Shown here piece after piece: positions 7,066-14,259 of a stretch of DNA of 19,717 nucleotides (the first letter of the stretch is position 1; each line of letters starts with the position of its first letter). The notes below the pieces were generated by a model. The model had not been told where the DNA came from, did no database searches, and worked only from the letters and a program-made list of their open reading frames with translations. The stretch is from CAZFYZ01 sp964523735 (GTDB taxonomy: Bacteria > Armatimonadota > UBA5829), in contig CAZFYZ010000069.1 of assembly GCA_964523735.1 (NCBI GenBank), positions 1 through 19,717 of the forward strand, given 5' to 3'. The position numbers and the translations under genes were made by a program.

Positions 7066-7141
7066 TAGAAGTTAGAGGTTAGAGATTAGAGGTTAGAAAC
7101 GTCCGGCGGTCTAACTTCTAACATCTAACCTCTAGCTTCTA
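7066..7141 (-). repeat. Long imperfect inverted repeat built of TTAGAGG heptamers in the Asp-Phe tRNA spacer
   Basis: The left arm 7066-7098 is a run of degenerate heptamers (TTAGAGG, TTAGAGA, TTAGAGG, TTAGAAA). The right arm 7109-7141 is its inverted counterpart. The outer 18 bp (7066-7083 against 7124-7141) match at 17 positions and an inner 12-bp block at 11. The loop is about ten bases around GTCCGGCGG. In RNA it would be a hairpin of about 30 bp sitting between two tRNAs of the same precursor. Confidence 0.88.
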
Positions 7142-7146
7142 GACAA

Positions 7147-7223
7147 TGGCGGGGATGACGAGACTCGAACTCGCGGCCTCCTACGTGACAGGCAGGCGCT
7201 CTAACCGACTGAGCTACACCCCC
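7147..7223 (-). tRNA. tRNA-Asp (anticodon GTC)
   Basis: Cloverleaf on the minus strand: acceptor GGGGGTG/CATCCCC (one G-T pair), D arm GCTC-AGTCGGTTA-GAGC, anticodon stem CCTGC/GTAGG with loop CTGTCAC (anticodon GTC), T loop TTCGAGT. Discriminator G, as usual for tRNA-Asp, with encoded CCA (7149-7147). It is the first tRNA after the predicted promoter, about 100 nt downstream. Confidence 0.95.
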
Positions 7224-7226
7224 GTA

Positions 7227-7259
7227 TTAGAGGTTAGAGGTTGGAGGCTAGAGGTTAGA
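7227..7259. repeat. Heptamer array (TTAGAGG-type) between the promoter and tRNA-Asp
   Basis: Five consecutive heptamers read TTAGAGG, TTAGAGG, TTGGAGG, CTAGAGG, TTAGATA. It begins 3 nt from the mature 5' end of tRNA-Asp, so it would lie in the 5' leader of the tRNA precursor. Confidence 0.85.
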
Positions 7260-7292
7260 TACCTCGCCCATCCGCCCGAAACCCCATAGGAC

Positions 7293-7321
7293 ACAAAAGA
7301 AGCGCCAGATGCGCGCCTCTT
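7293..7321 (-). terminator. Terminator- or attenuator-like hairpin just after the tRNA promoter
   Basis: On the minus strand AAGAGGCGC (7321-7313) pairs with GCGCTTCTT (7305-7297), nine pairs with one G-U, around the loop GCATCTG. It is followed by TTGTGT, giving a U-rich run that continues the stem. It begins only a few nucleotides after the expected transcription start near 7324, so it could attenuate the tRNA-galU transcript, or it could be part of the 5' leader fold. Confidence 0.5.
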
Positions 7322-7330
7322 ACAGATGCT

Positions 7331-7359
7331 ATTATAGGCAGCATGCGCGGTTGTGTCAA
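7331..7359 (-). promoter_or_regulatory. Perfect consensus sigma70-type promoter of the tRNA-galU transcription unit
   Basis: The minus strand carries TTGACA (7359-7354), exactly 17 nt, then TATAAT (7336-7331), 12 of 12 consensus bases. It points at tRNA-Asp, about 100 nt downstream. Such strength fits a stable-RNA promoter. Confidence 0.9.
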
Positions 7360-7469
7360 GCGTTTTGGTCCCCAGAAGCAACGATTTCCTATATGGGCGT
7401 TTGGCCGGAAGGAGTAAGACACACGCGAACCAAACTGAACCTTAGAGAGTTCTCAGGGGGGAAGAGGGA

Positions 7470-9455
7470 ATGCTTAGACACATACGACACTCGCTTCTGT
7501 TGGCCGGCCTGCTGCTGATTGCGACCCCGGCTTGGCCCATTGAGCCGGCTGGTCTCACGAAGGCCGACGCTCCTGCCGGAGCAATCTGGCTCGACAGCCT
7601 GGACCTGTCCACGGTCGAACAAGGCTACGGCTCGCCAGGCTCGGGCAGATCGGTGGACAACGCCCCGATCAAGTTGGCCGGCGTCACCTACGTCCACGGC
7701 CTCGGCACCCACGCGCGCAGTCAGTATGAGATCTCACTGAATGCTTCTGCCGTGCGATTCGTGTCTATGGTCGGAGTGGATGACGAGACCAACAAGCGCG
7801 GCTCCGTCAAGTTCGAGGTATGGGTCGACGGTGCGAAGAAGGCCGAAAGCAAGGCGCTGCGCGGCGGGGATCAGCCCGAAATGCTGGCCGCGGACCTCAC
7901 CGGAGCTCAGAAGCTGGTTCTGATTGCCACCGAGGCTGACAACAGCATACACCACGATCATGCCGATTGGGCGGGCGCACTGATCTTCCTGAAGCCCGCG
8001 GCAACTGTGAAGCCCAAGTCAGCCACCGCGGTTGTCGAACCTACCATGCAAATCGCTTCCGGCACATCGCCTATTCCCGCGATCCACGGGCCGAGGATCG
8101 TTGGCGCAACTCCGGGCAGGCCGTTCATGTTCCTGATTCCGGCGACCGGGGAGGGACCTCTGACGTTCTGGGCCGAGGACTTGCCCGCAGGGCTGTCGCT
8201 GGATCCCAACACGGGGATCATCTCAGGCGCACTCCGGAAAGCGGGCGAGAGCATTGTTGACCTCGGGGTAACAGGGCCTCGAGGCAAAGCACGGCGCAAG
8301 TTGAAGATCGTGGCGGGCGAACACAAGCTTGCTCTGACTCCCACCCTCGGTTGGAACTCCTGGAATGTCTGGGGCACCTCAGTCGATGATGCCAAGGTCC
8401 GGCAAGCGGCTGATTGGATGGTGAAGAGCGGGCTTGCAGCACACGGGTTCAGCTACGTAAACATCGACGATGCCTGGGAAGAGGGCCGTGACGCCAACGG
8501 CCAGATCACAACCAACAGGAAGTTCCCCGATATGAAGGCTCTCGCGGACTACGTCCACGCCAATGGACTGAAGATCGGCATATACTCATCGCCTGGGCCC
8601 AGGACCTGCGGGGGCTACGAGGGCAGCTATCAGCACGAGGAACAGGACGCTCGGACCTGGGCTGAGTGGGGCGTCGACTACCTGAAACACGACTGGTGCT
8701 CCTACAGCGAGATCGCGAAGAACTACAGCCTCGAGGAGTTGATGAAGCCGTATCACACGATGCGCACCGCCCTGGACAAGTGCGACCGTGACATCGTCTA
8801 CAGCTTGTGCCAGTATGGCATGGGCGACGTGTGGGAATGGGGCGAGCAAGTCGGAGCGAACTGCTGGAGGACGACCGGCGATATCGGCGACAGTTGGAGC
8901 AGCATGGCCAGTATCGCGTTCGGTCAGGACGGCAGAGAGAAGTTCGCCGGGCCGGGACACTGGAATGACCCGGATATGCTGATCGTTGGCAGACTTGGCT
9001 GGGGGCCGAATCTGCGCCCCACCCGGCTGAAGCCGAACGAACAGATCACACACATTACGGCGTGGTGCTTGCTCTCATCGCCGCTGCTGATGGGATGCGA
9101 TCTGTCACAACTCGACCAGTTCACGATAGACCTGATGACAAACGACGAGGTCTTGGACATCAACCAGGACCCGCTCGGCAAGCCCGCGGGGAAGAAGAGG
9201 GTCGATGGTCTCATCGAGGTGTGGGCGAGGCCGCTGTGGGATGGGACTGTAGCCGTTGGTCTCTTCAACCGGAACTCGACTCACACCAAGGTAACGGTGA
9301 AGTGGCAGGATCTTGGCCTCTCAGGTCGTCAGCCTGTGCGCGATCTCTGGCTCAAGAGAGACCTGGGCAGCTACGACACGTCGTTCTCGACTGAGGTGCC
9401 GGGGCACGGGGCGGCGCTTGTGAAGATCGGGAAGCCGAATAAGACGGACTGGTAG
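7470..9455 (+). CDS. Secreted alpha-galactosidase, GH27, with NPCBM and Ig-like domains
   Basis: This 661-residue protein starts with a signal peptide (hydrophobic residues 9-22, likely cleavage near AWPIEP). Residues 36-175 match the NPCBM carbohydrate-binding fold (VTYVHGLGTHARSQYEISL). Residues 205-283 look like a putative Ig domain (AEDLPAGLSLDPNTGIISG). The catalytic barrel spans 288-570, with PTLGWNSWNVWG (291-302), YVNIDDAW (329-336), the nucleophile Asp408 in YLKHDWCS, the likely acid/base Asp471 in CWRTTGDIGD, and HWNDPDML (497-504). A C-terminal beta-sandwich (575-655) ends the protein. GH27 enzymes remove terminal alpha-galactose (some act on alpha-N-acetylgalactosamine or beta-arabinopyranose) with retention. 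The ATG is preceded by a purine-rich GGGGGGAAGAGGGA. It is transcribed divergently from the tRNA operon and alone; a hairpin follows its stop. Confidence 0.93.
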   Translation: MLRHIRHSLLLAGLLLIATPAWPIEPAGLTKADAPAGAIWLDSLDLSTVEQGYGSPGSGRSVDNAPIKLAGVTYVHGLGTHARSQYEISLNASAVRFVSMVGVDDETNKRGSVKFEVWVDGAKKAESKALRGGDQPEMLAADLTGAQKLVLIATEADNSIHHDHADWAGALIFLKPAATVKPKSATAVVEPTMQIASGTSPIPAIHGPRIVGATPGRPFMFLIPATGEGPLTFWAEDLPAGLSLDPNTGIISGALRKAGESIVDLGVTGPRGKARRKLKIVAGEHKLALTPTLGWNSWNVWGTSVDDAKVRQAADWMVKSGLAAHGFSYVNIDDAWEEGRDANGQITTNRKFPDMKALADYVHANGLKIGIYSSPGPRTCGGYEGSYQHEEQDARTWAEWGVDYLKHDWCSYSEIAKNYSLEELMKPYHTMRTALDKCDRDIVYSLCQYGMGDVWEWGEQVGANCWRTTGDIGDSWSSMASIAFGQDGREKFAGPGHWNDPDMLIVGRLGWGPNLRPTRLKPNEQITHITAWCLLSSPLLMGCDLSQLDQFTIDLMTNDEVLDINQDPLGKPAGKKRVDGLIEVWARPLWDGTVAVGLFNRNSTHTKVTVKWQDLGLSGRQPVRDLWLKRDLGSYDTSFSTEVPGHGAALVKIGKPNKTDW

Positions 9456-9462
9456 AGGGGGC

Positions 9463-9489
9463 TGTTTCGGGACGGGGTACCCCGAAACA
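9463..9489. terminator. Hairpin between the convergent GH27 and HEAT-repeat genes, possible bidirectional terminator
   Basis: TGTTTCGGG (9463-9471) and CCCGAAACA (9481-9489) are perfect 9-bp inverted arms around a 9-nt loop. It lies in the 63-nt gap between two genes converging on each other. No run of T follows on either strand, so termination may need Rho or rest on the stem alone. Confidence 0.6.
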
Positions 9490-9518
9490 ACGAGATAGAT
9501 CGAGAGTTGCTCACCGGG

Positions 9519-10202
9519 CTAATCAAGGAGGAGCCGTTCGGCCTCCGCCAGAATCTCGGCCAATGGTCGGAATGCCCTGCAATCGTGCTCGAAGACCTTC
9601 CCGCCGCTCAGCTTGTCCTTGATGATCTCGCTCGATAGTTCAGCGACCCGGCGATCATGTTCTTGACCCTCAGGGCTGTCCATCAGATTGCGTACCGCTG
9701 ACACGAGCTTAGGGTTCTTCCATCTCAGCATTATCAAGGAGACGCACGCTGAGAAACGAGTGTACCATTCAGCCGAGTCCAGCAAACGCACTATGTGTCT
9801 GGTGGCTCGCGGGTCTTTCTGCTCGCCCAGCGCCGCACAAGCCATCTGGACAACATCAGCTGCGGGATCGTCGAGCGCCTTCACGAAAGCTCTATGAGCA
9901 GCGGATCCAGCCATCTCCCTTAGCGACAGAAGGCAACTCCAGCGCATGTGCTTGTCTTCGGCCGAAATGGCGCGTCTCTGCAGCTCACGCGAGGCGCAAG
10001 ACTCGTCCGACTCCAAGCACTGAGCCGCCATCCACCGAACATTCTTCGCGGGATGATCCAGCAAGGGCAGAAGCAGTTTTGTGAAGTGCCGCCGGCGAAT
10101 AGCGTACAGCCTGTGTATACCACGAATGCATGTATCACCATCATCGCTGCGGAGCTCTTTTACAGCACGGGAGATCTGCCTCACCACATCAGTTTGCGAC
10201 AT
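9519..10202 (-). CDS. HEAT-repeat protein of unknown function
   Basis: The 227-residue protein is made of helical repeats of about 30 residues, for example LLPLLDHPAKNVRWMAAQCLE (44-65 region), FVKALDDPAADVVQMACAAL and IVRLLDSAEWYTRFSACVSL. This is the HEAT/PBS-lyase-repeat pattern, with an Asp-Pro or Asp-Ser turn before each second helix. Such proteins act as scaffolds; nothing points to a catalytic role or a particular partner. There is no signal peptide or membrane segment. A GAAGGA ribosome-binding site precedes the ATG. It starts 18 nt after the panC stop on the same strand and is probably the third gene of the panB-panC unit, but a role in pantothenate synthesis is not implied by its sequence. 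Confidence 0.85.
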   Translation of the reverse strand: MSQTDVVRQISRAVKELRSDDGDTCIRGIHRLYAIRRRHFTKLLLPLLDHPAKNVRWMAAQCLESDESCASRELQRRAISAEDKHMRWSCLLSLREMAGSAAHRAFVKALDDPAADVVQMACAALGEQKDPRATRHIVRLLDSAEWYTRFSACVSLIMLRWKNPKLVSAVRNLMDSPEGQEHDRRVAELSSEIIKDKLSGGKVFEHDCRAFRPLAEILAEAERLLLD

Positions 10203-10220
10203 CGCTGCACATCCTTCTCT

Positions 10221-11069
10221 CTACTCTGGTAGCACGGCATTATCGATAAGGCGGGTGCTGCCGACGCGGACGGCGAGTAAGACGACGGCCGGCCGGTCAA
10301 GACTTTGGAGGGGCTCAAGCGTCTCTGCGTCGCGGACGGCGATGTAGTCCGGTTTCGCCGAGGGCTCGGACCTGATAGCTTCCTCGGCTGCCGCCTGAAT
10401 GGTGGCGGCCTTTCGTTCGCCTGAATCATACAGGGCCCTTGCGGCGGCCAGTGCTCGGCTCAGCACAAGCGCCGCCTGACGCTGATCCGGGTCCAGGTAG
10501 GCGTTGCGCGAGGACATCGCCAGGCCATCAGGCTCGCGCACCGTCTCGCACGGCACAATCTCCAGCGGCATGTTGAGATCGGCGACCATCTTCTGGATCA
10601 CCTTGAGCTGCTGGTAGTCCTTCATACCGAAGTAGGCACGGGTCGGCTGCGTGATGTTGAACAGCTTAGCGCACACGGTGGTTACGCCTCTGAAATGCCC
10701 GGGCCGGTATTCGCCCTCGAGCGTCTCGGTGAGAAAGCCGTTGACCTCAACCCAGGAGTCGAAGCCCGGAGTGTACATCTCGGCCTTTGATGGGGCGAAG
10801 ATGAGATCGACGTCGGCCATCCGGCACTTCTCGGCGTCTTCGACGAGTGTGCGTGGGTAAGCGTCGAAGTCTTCACTCGGGCCGAACTGCGTGGGGTTAA
10901 CGAAGATGCTGACGACGACGTAGTCGCACTCGTGGCGGGCGCGGTGAATGAGGGAAACGTGCCCCTGGTGCAACGCGCCCATCGTCGGGACGAGGCCGAT
11001 GGTCATGTTGCGCGAGCGGGCGAGATCAAGCTCAGCCTGAATGTTGGCGATTGTGTGGACGAGCTTCAT
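10221..11069 (-). CDS. panC: Pantothenate synthetase (pantoate--beta-alanine ligase)
   Basis: This 282-residue enzyme has the family blocks in order: GLVPTMGALHQGHVSLI (25-41) with the HxGH nucleotide-binding motif at 34-37, VVSIFVNPTQFGPSEDFDAY (52-71), EGEYRPGHFRGVTTVCAKLF (118-137), FGMKDYQQL (147-155) and MSSRNAYL (185-192). It joins pantoate and beta-alanine with ATP through a pantoyl-adenylate in the cytoplasm. Length is normal. Its ATG overlaps the panB stop in an ATGA, so translation is probably coupled to panB. No cytidylate kinase fusion is present. Confidence 0.97.
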   Translation of the reverse strand: MKLVHTIANIQAELDLARSRNMTIGLVPTMGALHQGHVSLIHRARHECDYVVVSIFVNPTQFGPSEDFDAYPRTLVEDAEKCRMADVDLIFAPSKAEMYTPGFDSWVEVNGFLTETLEGEYRPGHFRGVTTVCAKLFNITQPTRAYFGMKDYQQLKVIQKMVADLNMPLEIVPCETVREPDGLAMSSRNAYLDPDQRQAALVLSRALAAARALYDSGERKAATIQAAAEEAIRSEPSAKPDYIAVRDAETLEPLQSLDRPAVVLLAVRVGSTRLIDNAVLPE

Positions 11070-11857
11070 TTGCGTTCTGGGAACCGCCCGGCCTTGACGT
11101 CCTCGCCGTAGGCCTTGAACGCGCCGAGAGTGGACTGCCAGATGTCGGCGTATTGCTTCACGAATGAAGGCTTGAGCTTGTCATACATATTGAGGATGTC
11201 GTGCGTGACGAGCACCTGACCATCGCAATCTGGGCCAGCTCCGATCCCGATAGTCGGGATAGTCAGGCTTGCGGTGATCTCTGCGGCGAGCGCCCCGGGG
11301 ATCGCCTCAAGAACGACTGCGCAGGCTCCGGCTTCTTCGAGGGCTTCGGCCTCGGACTTGATACGCTCGGCGTTTGCTGCGTCCTTGCCCTGAAGCCGCA
11401 TACCGCCGAGCGCATGGACCGACTGCGGAGTGAGCCCCACATGGCCCCAGACGGGGATACCTATACTGACAATGTGCCGGATCGCCGGGATCGCGGCCCC
11501 TCCCTCCAGCTTGACGACCTGAGCGCCGGCCTCAGCCACCAGGCGACCGGCGTTACGCACAGCCTCCTCGACGCTGACTTGGTATGACATGAAAGGCAGA
11601 TCGGCAACGATCAGCGCGCGTTTGGCGCCTCTCGCGACCGCCGCTGTGTGCCGGAGCATGTCTTCCATCGTCACTGATAGCTCGTTGTCATAGCCCAGAA
11701 CCACACGCCCAAGGCTGTCGCCAATCAGCGCACAATCGATGCCTGCTTCATCTATCAACCTCGCCCAGGCGTAATCGTAGGCTGTGAGGACGGATATCTT
11801 CTCGCCTCTGGCCTTCATTTCACGGAGCCTTGGAGCGGTCACTTTGTTCTTGTTCAT
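11066..11857 (-). CDS. panB: 3-methyl-2-oxobutanoate hydroxymethyltransferase
   Basis: This 263-residue enzyme transfers a hydroxymethyl group from 5,10-methylene-tetrahydrofolate to 2-oxoisovalerate, giving ketopantoate. Visible family signatures are ISVLTAYDYAWARLIDEAGI (21-40), IGDSLG (45-50) with the Mg-binding Asp47, DLPFMSY (86-92) with Asp86, VKLEGG (116-121), PVWGHVGLTPQSV (135-147) and the catalytic Glu184 in VVLEAIPG. The start at 11857 (MNKNKV) matches the family; the frame is open 13 codons upstream, but that stretch contains the predicted -10 box. No Shine-Dalgarno is present, and a promoter -10 ends 7 nt before the ATG, which predicts a leaderless mRNA. It is the first gene of panB-panC-HEAT. 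Confidence 0.96.
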   Translation of the reverse strand: MNKNKVTAPRLREMKARGEKISVLTAYDYAWARLIDEAGIDCALIGDSLGRVVLGYDNELSVTMEDMLRHTAAVARGAKRALIVADLPFMSYQVSVEEAVRNAGRLVAEAGAQVVKLEGGAAIPAIRHIVSIGIPVWGHVGLTPQSVHALGGMRLQGKDAANAERIKSEAEALEEAGACAVVLEAIPGALAAEITASLTIPTIGIGAGPDCDGQVLVTHDILNMYDKLKPSFVKQYADIWQSTLGAFKAYGEDVKAGRFPERK

Positions 11858-11863
11858 GGCACC

Positions 11864-11892
11864 AGTATAGCGCAAACAGGAGGCTCGGACAA
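11864..11892 (-). promoter_or_regulatory. Predicted promoter giving leaderless panB mRNA
   Basis: On the minus strand TTGTCC (11892-11887, 4 of 6), a 17-nt spacer and TATACT (11869-11864, 5 of 6) are followed by GGTGCC and then the panB ATG. The expected transcription start falls on or next to the A of ATG. Confidence 0.65.
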
Positions 11893-11921
11893 CCACTCTT
11901 TGGGGCTAGCTCGATCGCAGG

Positions 11922-11936
11922 GCGGCTAGGATTTCA
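11922..11936 (-). repeat. Second copy of the 15-bp stop-codon motif
   Basis: GCGGCTAGGATTTCA occurs here across the stop of the dnaJ-like gene and again at 2432-2446 across the stop of the heparinase-like gene, on the same strand in the same position relative to the gene end. The flanking bases differ. Confidence 0.4.
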
Positions 11937-13052
11937 ATACGACGCCAGGGGCTTGAAGAGGGAGCCAATGTGCCAGCCCACGAGCATCGAGAGGAATGAC
12001 ACGTTGCCGCCGAAGAGCAGGACCTCGATACGAGCGGCGGGCACATAGAGAATAGAGGAAAGAAGCACCACACTGCCTACGGCGCCGAACACGATCAGGA
12101 TCGACTTCGAAATGCTGTTCTGGACGAAGCCCAGCACCAGGTAGAGCGCGGCAGCGCCAAGGAAGAAGAAGCCCGAGCCGATCAGAAGAAGGAAACCTGT
12201 CGGGATCACAGCCCAGTTGCTGCCGCCTACCTCAAACACCAACTCTTCGTCCGGATGGTTGACCAATCCGTTGATCGAGAGCAGCATTCCTACCACGGCG
12301 GATGTGGCCGCCATCAGCCCGACCAGGTTCCAACTCCAGTGCGCGACATAAGGAATGTAGCGGTCCAGCCATTCGATTGGTTCACCCGGGTTGACCCAAA
12401 CCAGCAGGATCAGCAGGAACGCGATGCCCCACCAGACGACGTTCACGGTCATCGAGTTTGCATTGCCCAACGGGATGTCGTACGACGCCCGGGCTGCCGG
12501 CGACGCCACGCTCTTGTCGATAAGCTTGTTGAGCTTGGCCTCGGTATCGCGGTCTGATGTGCCGAACTGGATCGCATAGCTGTAGTATTTGATCGCGGCA
12601 TCTGTCTTGCGTTGGGCGGTATAGATGTCGCCCAGGATGGAGTAGGCTTTGGCGTTGCGCGGGTCGATCTTCAGCACGGCACGGCAGTGACCGGCGGCCT
12701 CATTGAACCGGCGCTGGATGAACGACCACTGCGCATCCTTGATGAGCTTGGAAACTGAGGTCGCGGACGGGGCGGGCTGGGGTCGAGCAGTGGCCTGCTG
12801 TGTTAGCCGCCCGGTCGGAGGCTTGGGACGGTCCAGGGTGAGGGTGGCATCGTACGCACGACGGCGTGTGGTATCGTTCAGGCACTCGTAGGCCTCACGG
12901 ATCTGCAGGAAGAGTCGGTGGGCGGTCGCCTTATCTTGGGCAACGTCAGGGTGGTACTTTCGCACAAGCTGCCTGTAGCGGCGCTTGATCTGCGCCAGGG
13001 TTGCGTCGCGCGGAAGACCGAGGACCTCGTAATGGGTGCGAGTAGTGCGCAT
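11934..13052 (-). CDS. Membrane protein with N-terminal DnaJ domain and TPR segment
   Basis: Residues 6-70 of this 372-residue protein are a J domain (HYEVLGLPRDATLAQIKRRY, then HPD at 34-36, then REAYECLND), which in known proteins stimulates DnaK ATPase. A Pro/Gln-rich linker (75-98) follows, then a TPR-like helical region (about 102-165; FNEAAGHCRAVLKIDPRNAK). After residue 200 there are about five hydrophobic segments (205-221, 243-262, 281-309, 316-338, 349-364), so the C-terminal half is a membrane domain. There is no Gly/Phe or zinc-finger region, so it is not a general DnaJ. It overlaps the upstream gspF-like gene by one nucleotide (TGATG), implying coupled translation; a role in assembling or regulating that secretion/pilus complex is plausible inference. 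Confidence 0.87.
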   Translation of the reverse strand: MRTTRTHYEVLGLPRDATLAQIKRRYRQLVRKYHPDVAQDKATAHRLFLQIREAYECLNDTTRRRAYDATLTLDRPKPPTGRLTQQATARPQPAPSATSVSKLIKDAQWSFIQRRFNEAAGHCRAVLKIDPRNAKAYSILGDIYTAQRKTDAAIKYYSYAIQFGTSDRDTEAKLNKLIDKSVASPAARASYDIPLGNANSMTVNVVWWGIAFLLILLVWVNPGEPIEWLDRYIPYVAHWSWNLVGLMAATSAVVGMLLSINGLVNHPDEELVFEVGGSNWAVIPTGFLLLIGSGFFFLGAAALYLVLGFVQNSISKSILIVFGAVGSVVLLSSILYVPAARIEVLLFGGNVSFLSMLVGWHIGSLFKPLASY

Positions 13053-14257
13053 CAGATACCGCCGCCCTGCTGAAGCGTGTTGGCGACGCTGCCCAGGTAG
13101 AACCTGAGAACGATGCTGAGCACAACCGCACCCGCTGCCAGAATCATGAGAATGAAGAGCGCGATGCCCGCCTTCTGGATCGACGTATCGGCCTCATCAT
13201 CCATGTAATCGGCTACTTTCACAAGTACAGTGTCCGGACTGCCTACCTTCTCACCAGTGGCAAGCATATCGAGGACAATCGGCAGCATCGCGCCGGTGCG
13301 TGAGAGAGACTCGGTTAGCCCCTGACCCGCCTGAATCGCGGGAACTGCCTTCCTGAGCGCGCGTGTTATCGCCTGGTTTCCGGAGGCTTCCGCGGAGATT
13401 GACACAGCCTCGGCGCTGGACATTCCTCCAGAGTATAGAAGAGCCATCGCCCGGCAGAACCTGGACATCGCGATCTTGCGCGCCGTCACTCCGAGCAGGG
13501 GAATGTTGATCTTGAGAGCGTCCCAGACCAGCTTGATGATGTCGAACTGGAAGATGAGCTTGAGCACAACCACCAGCACCAACCCGCCAACGAGGCAATC
13601 GCGGGTTTGCGGCCAGGTGGCGGCGAAGAACGCCGCGGGAGAGTCCTTGATCAGTTTCTCGACGTGCGGGATTCCGACGTATGCGGCAAATGCGAAGAGC
13701 AACACGGCGATCGGGTAGATGGTCATCCTGGCAATCATCTGCCTGATCTTGATCTCGTATTCCAAATAGGAGGCGATGCGGTCGGCCATTGTCTCGAGCA
13801 TGCCCCCAGTCTCCCCGACCCTCACAAGCGACACCTGCAGGCGCCCGAATATCCTGGGGTAGCGCGCGATCACATCGGAGAACCGTCCTCCGTTCTGCAC
13901 AGCCTCGAGCCCCTCAGCAATCACCACCCCCAGGCGCCCACGAGTCCTGTTGCCCACACTCCGAAGCGCCTCGGAAAGCGTCATTCCCGACCCAAGCAGC
14001 GTCGCAAGCTGGCGGTAGAAGAACGCGAGGGCCTTGATGTTGACCCCGGTCCACAGCGGGCAGATCACGTATCGCGCGAACGCCGACCCAGCTTCTTTGC
14101 TCTGGCTGCTTGGACGTGACGAGGCAAGCCGGATGTCCATTGGCAGGTGGCCGAGTTCGCGTACCATGCCTGCCGCGTGGCTGGGGTTGTCGGCGTCAAC
14201 CGTTCCGGTGACTGTGTTACCTGTTCTATCTTTGGCTTTGTAGGTGAAGGTAGGCAT
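13052..14257 (-). CDS. Type II secretion/type IV pilus inner-membrane protein, GspF/PilC family (copy 1)
   Basis: This 401-residue protein starts MPTFTYKAKDRTGNTVTGTV, the standard GspF/PilC N-terminus, followed by two GspF helical domains. The first contains FYRQLATLLGSGMTLSEALR and VRVGETGGMLETMADRIASY; the second FCRAMALLYSGGMSSAEAVS and LATGEKVGSPDTVLVKVADY. Each ends before hydrophobic membrane segments (about 180-200, 225-245 and 360-385). GspF/PilC proteins sit in the inner membrane and link the assembly ATPase to pseudopilus or pilus polymerisation. Length is normal. It begins 2 nt after the stop of a diverged paralogue and overlaps the dnaJ-like gene. No ATPase or pilin gene is visible in the window. 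Confidence 0.93.
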   Translation of the reverse strand: MPTFTYKAKDRTGNTVTGTVDADNPSHAAGMVRELGHLPMDIRLASSRPSSQSKEAGSAFARYVICPLWTGVNIKALAFFYRQLATLLGSGMTLSEALRSVGNRTRGRLGVVIAEGLEAVQNGGRFSDVIARYPRIFGRLQVSLVRVGETGGMLETMADRIASYLEYEIKIRQMIARMTIYPIAVLLFAFAAYVGIPHVEKLIKDSPAAFFAATWPQTRDCLVGGLVLVVVLKLIFQFDIIKLVWDALKINIPLLGVTARKIAMSRFCRAMALLYSGGMSSAEAVSISAEASGNQAITRALRKAVPAIQAGQGLTESLSRTGAMLPIVLDMLATGEKVGSPDTVLVKVADYMDDEADTSIQKAGIALFILMILAAGAVVLSIVLRFYLGSVANTLQQGGGI

Positions 14258-14259
14258 CT

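Noticed and set aside
7066..7259. Possible CRISPR array in the tRNA spacers
   Set aside because: The units are 7-nt degenerate heptamers without unique spacers, and there are no cas genes.
7371..7396. Possible plus-strand promoter for the GH27 gene (TATATG near 7391)
   Set aside because: The best -35 candidate (TTGGTC) would need a 19-nt spacer and both hexamers are weak.
7309..7518. 69-codon plus-strand open frame before the GH27 gene
   Set aside because: It crosses the minus-strand tRNA promoter and runs out of frame into the GH27 signal peptide; no ribosome-binding site or similarity.
8586..9053. 155-codon minus-strand open frame inside the GH27 gene
   Set aside because: Antisense to the catalytic barrel of the alpha-galactosidase, with no recognisable features.
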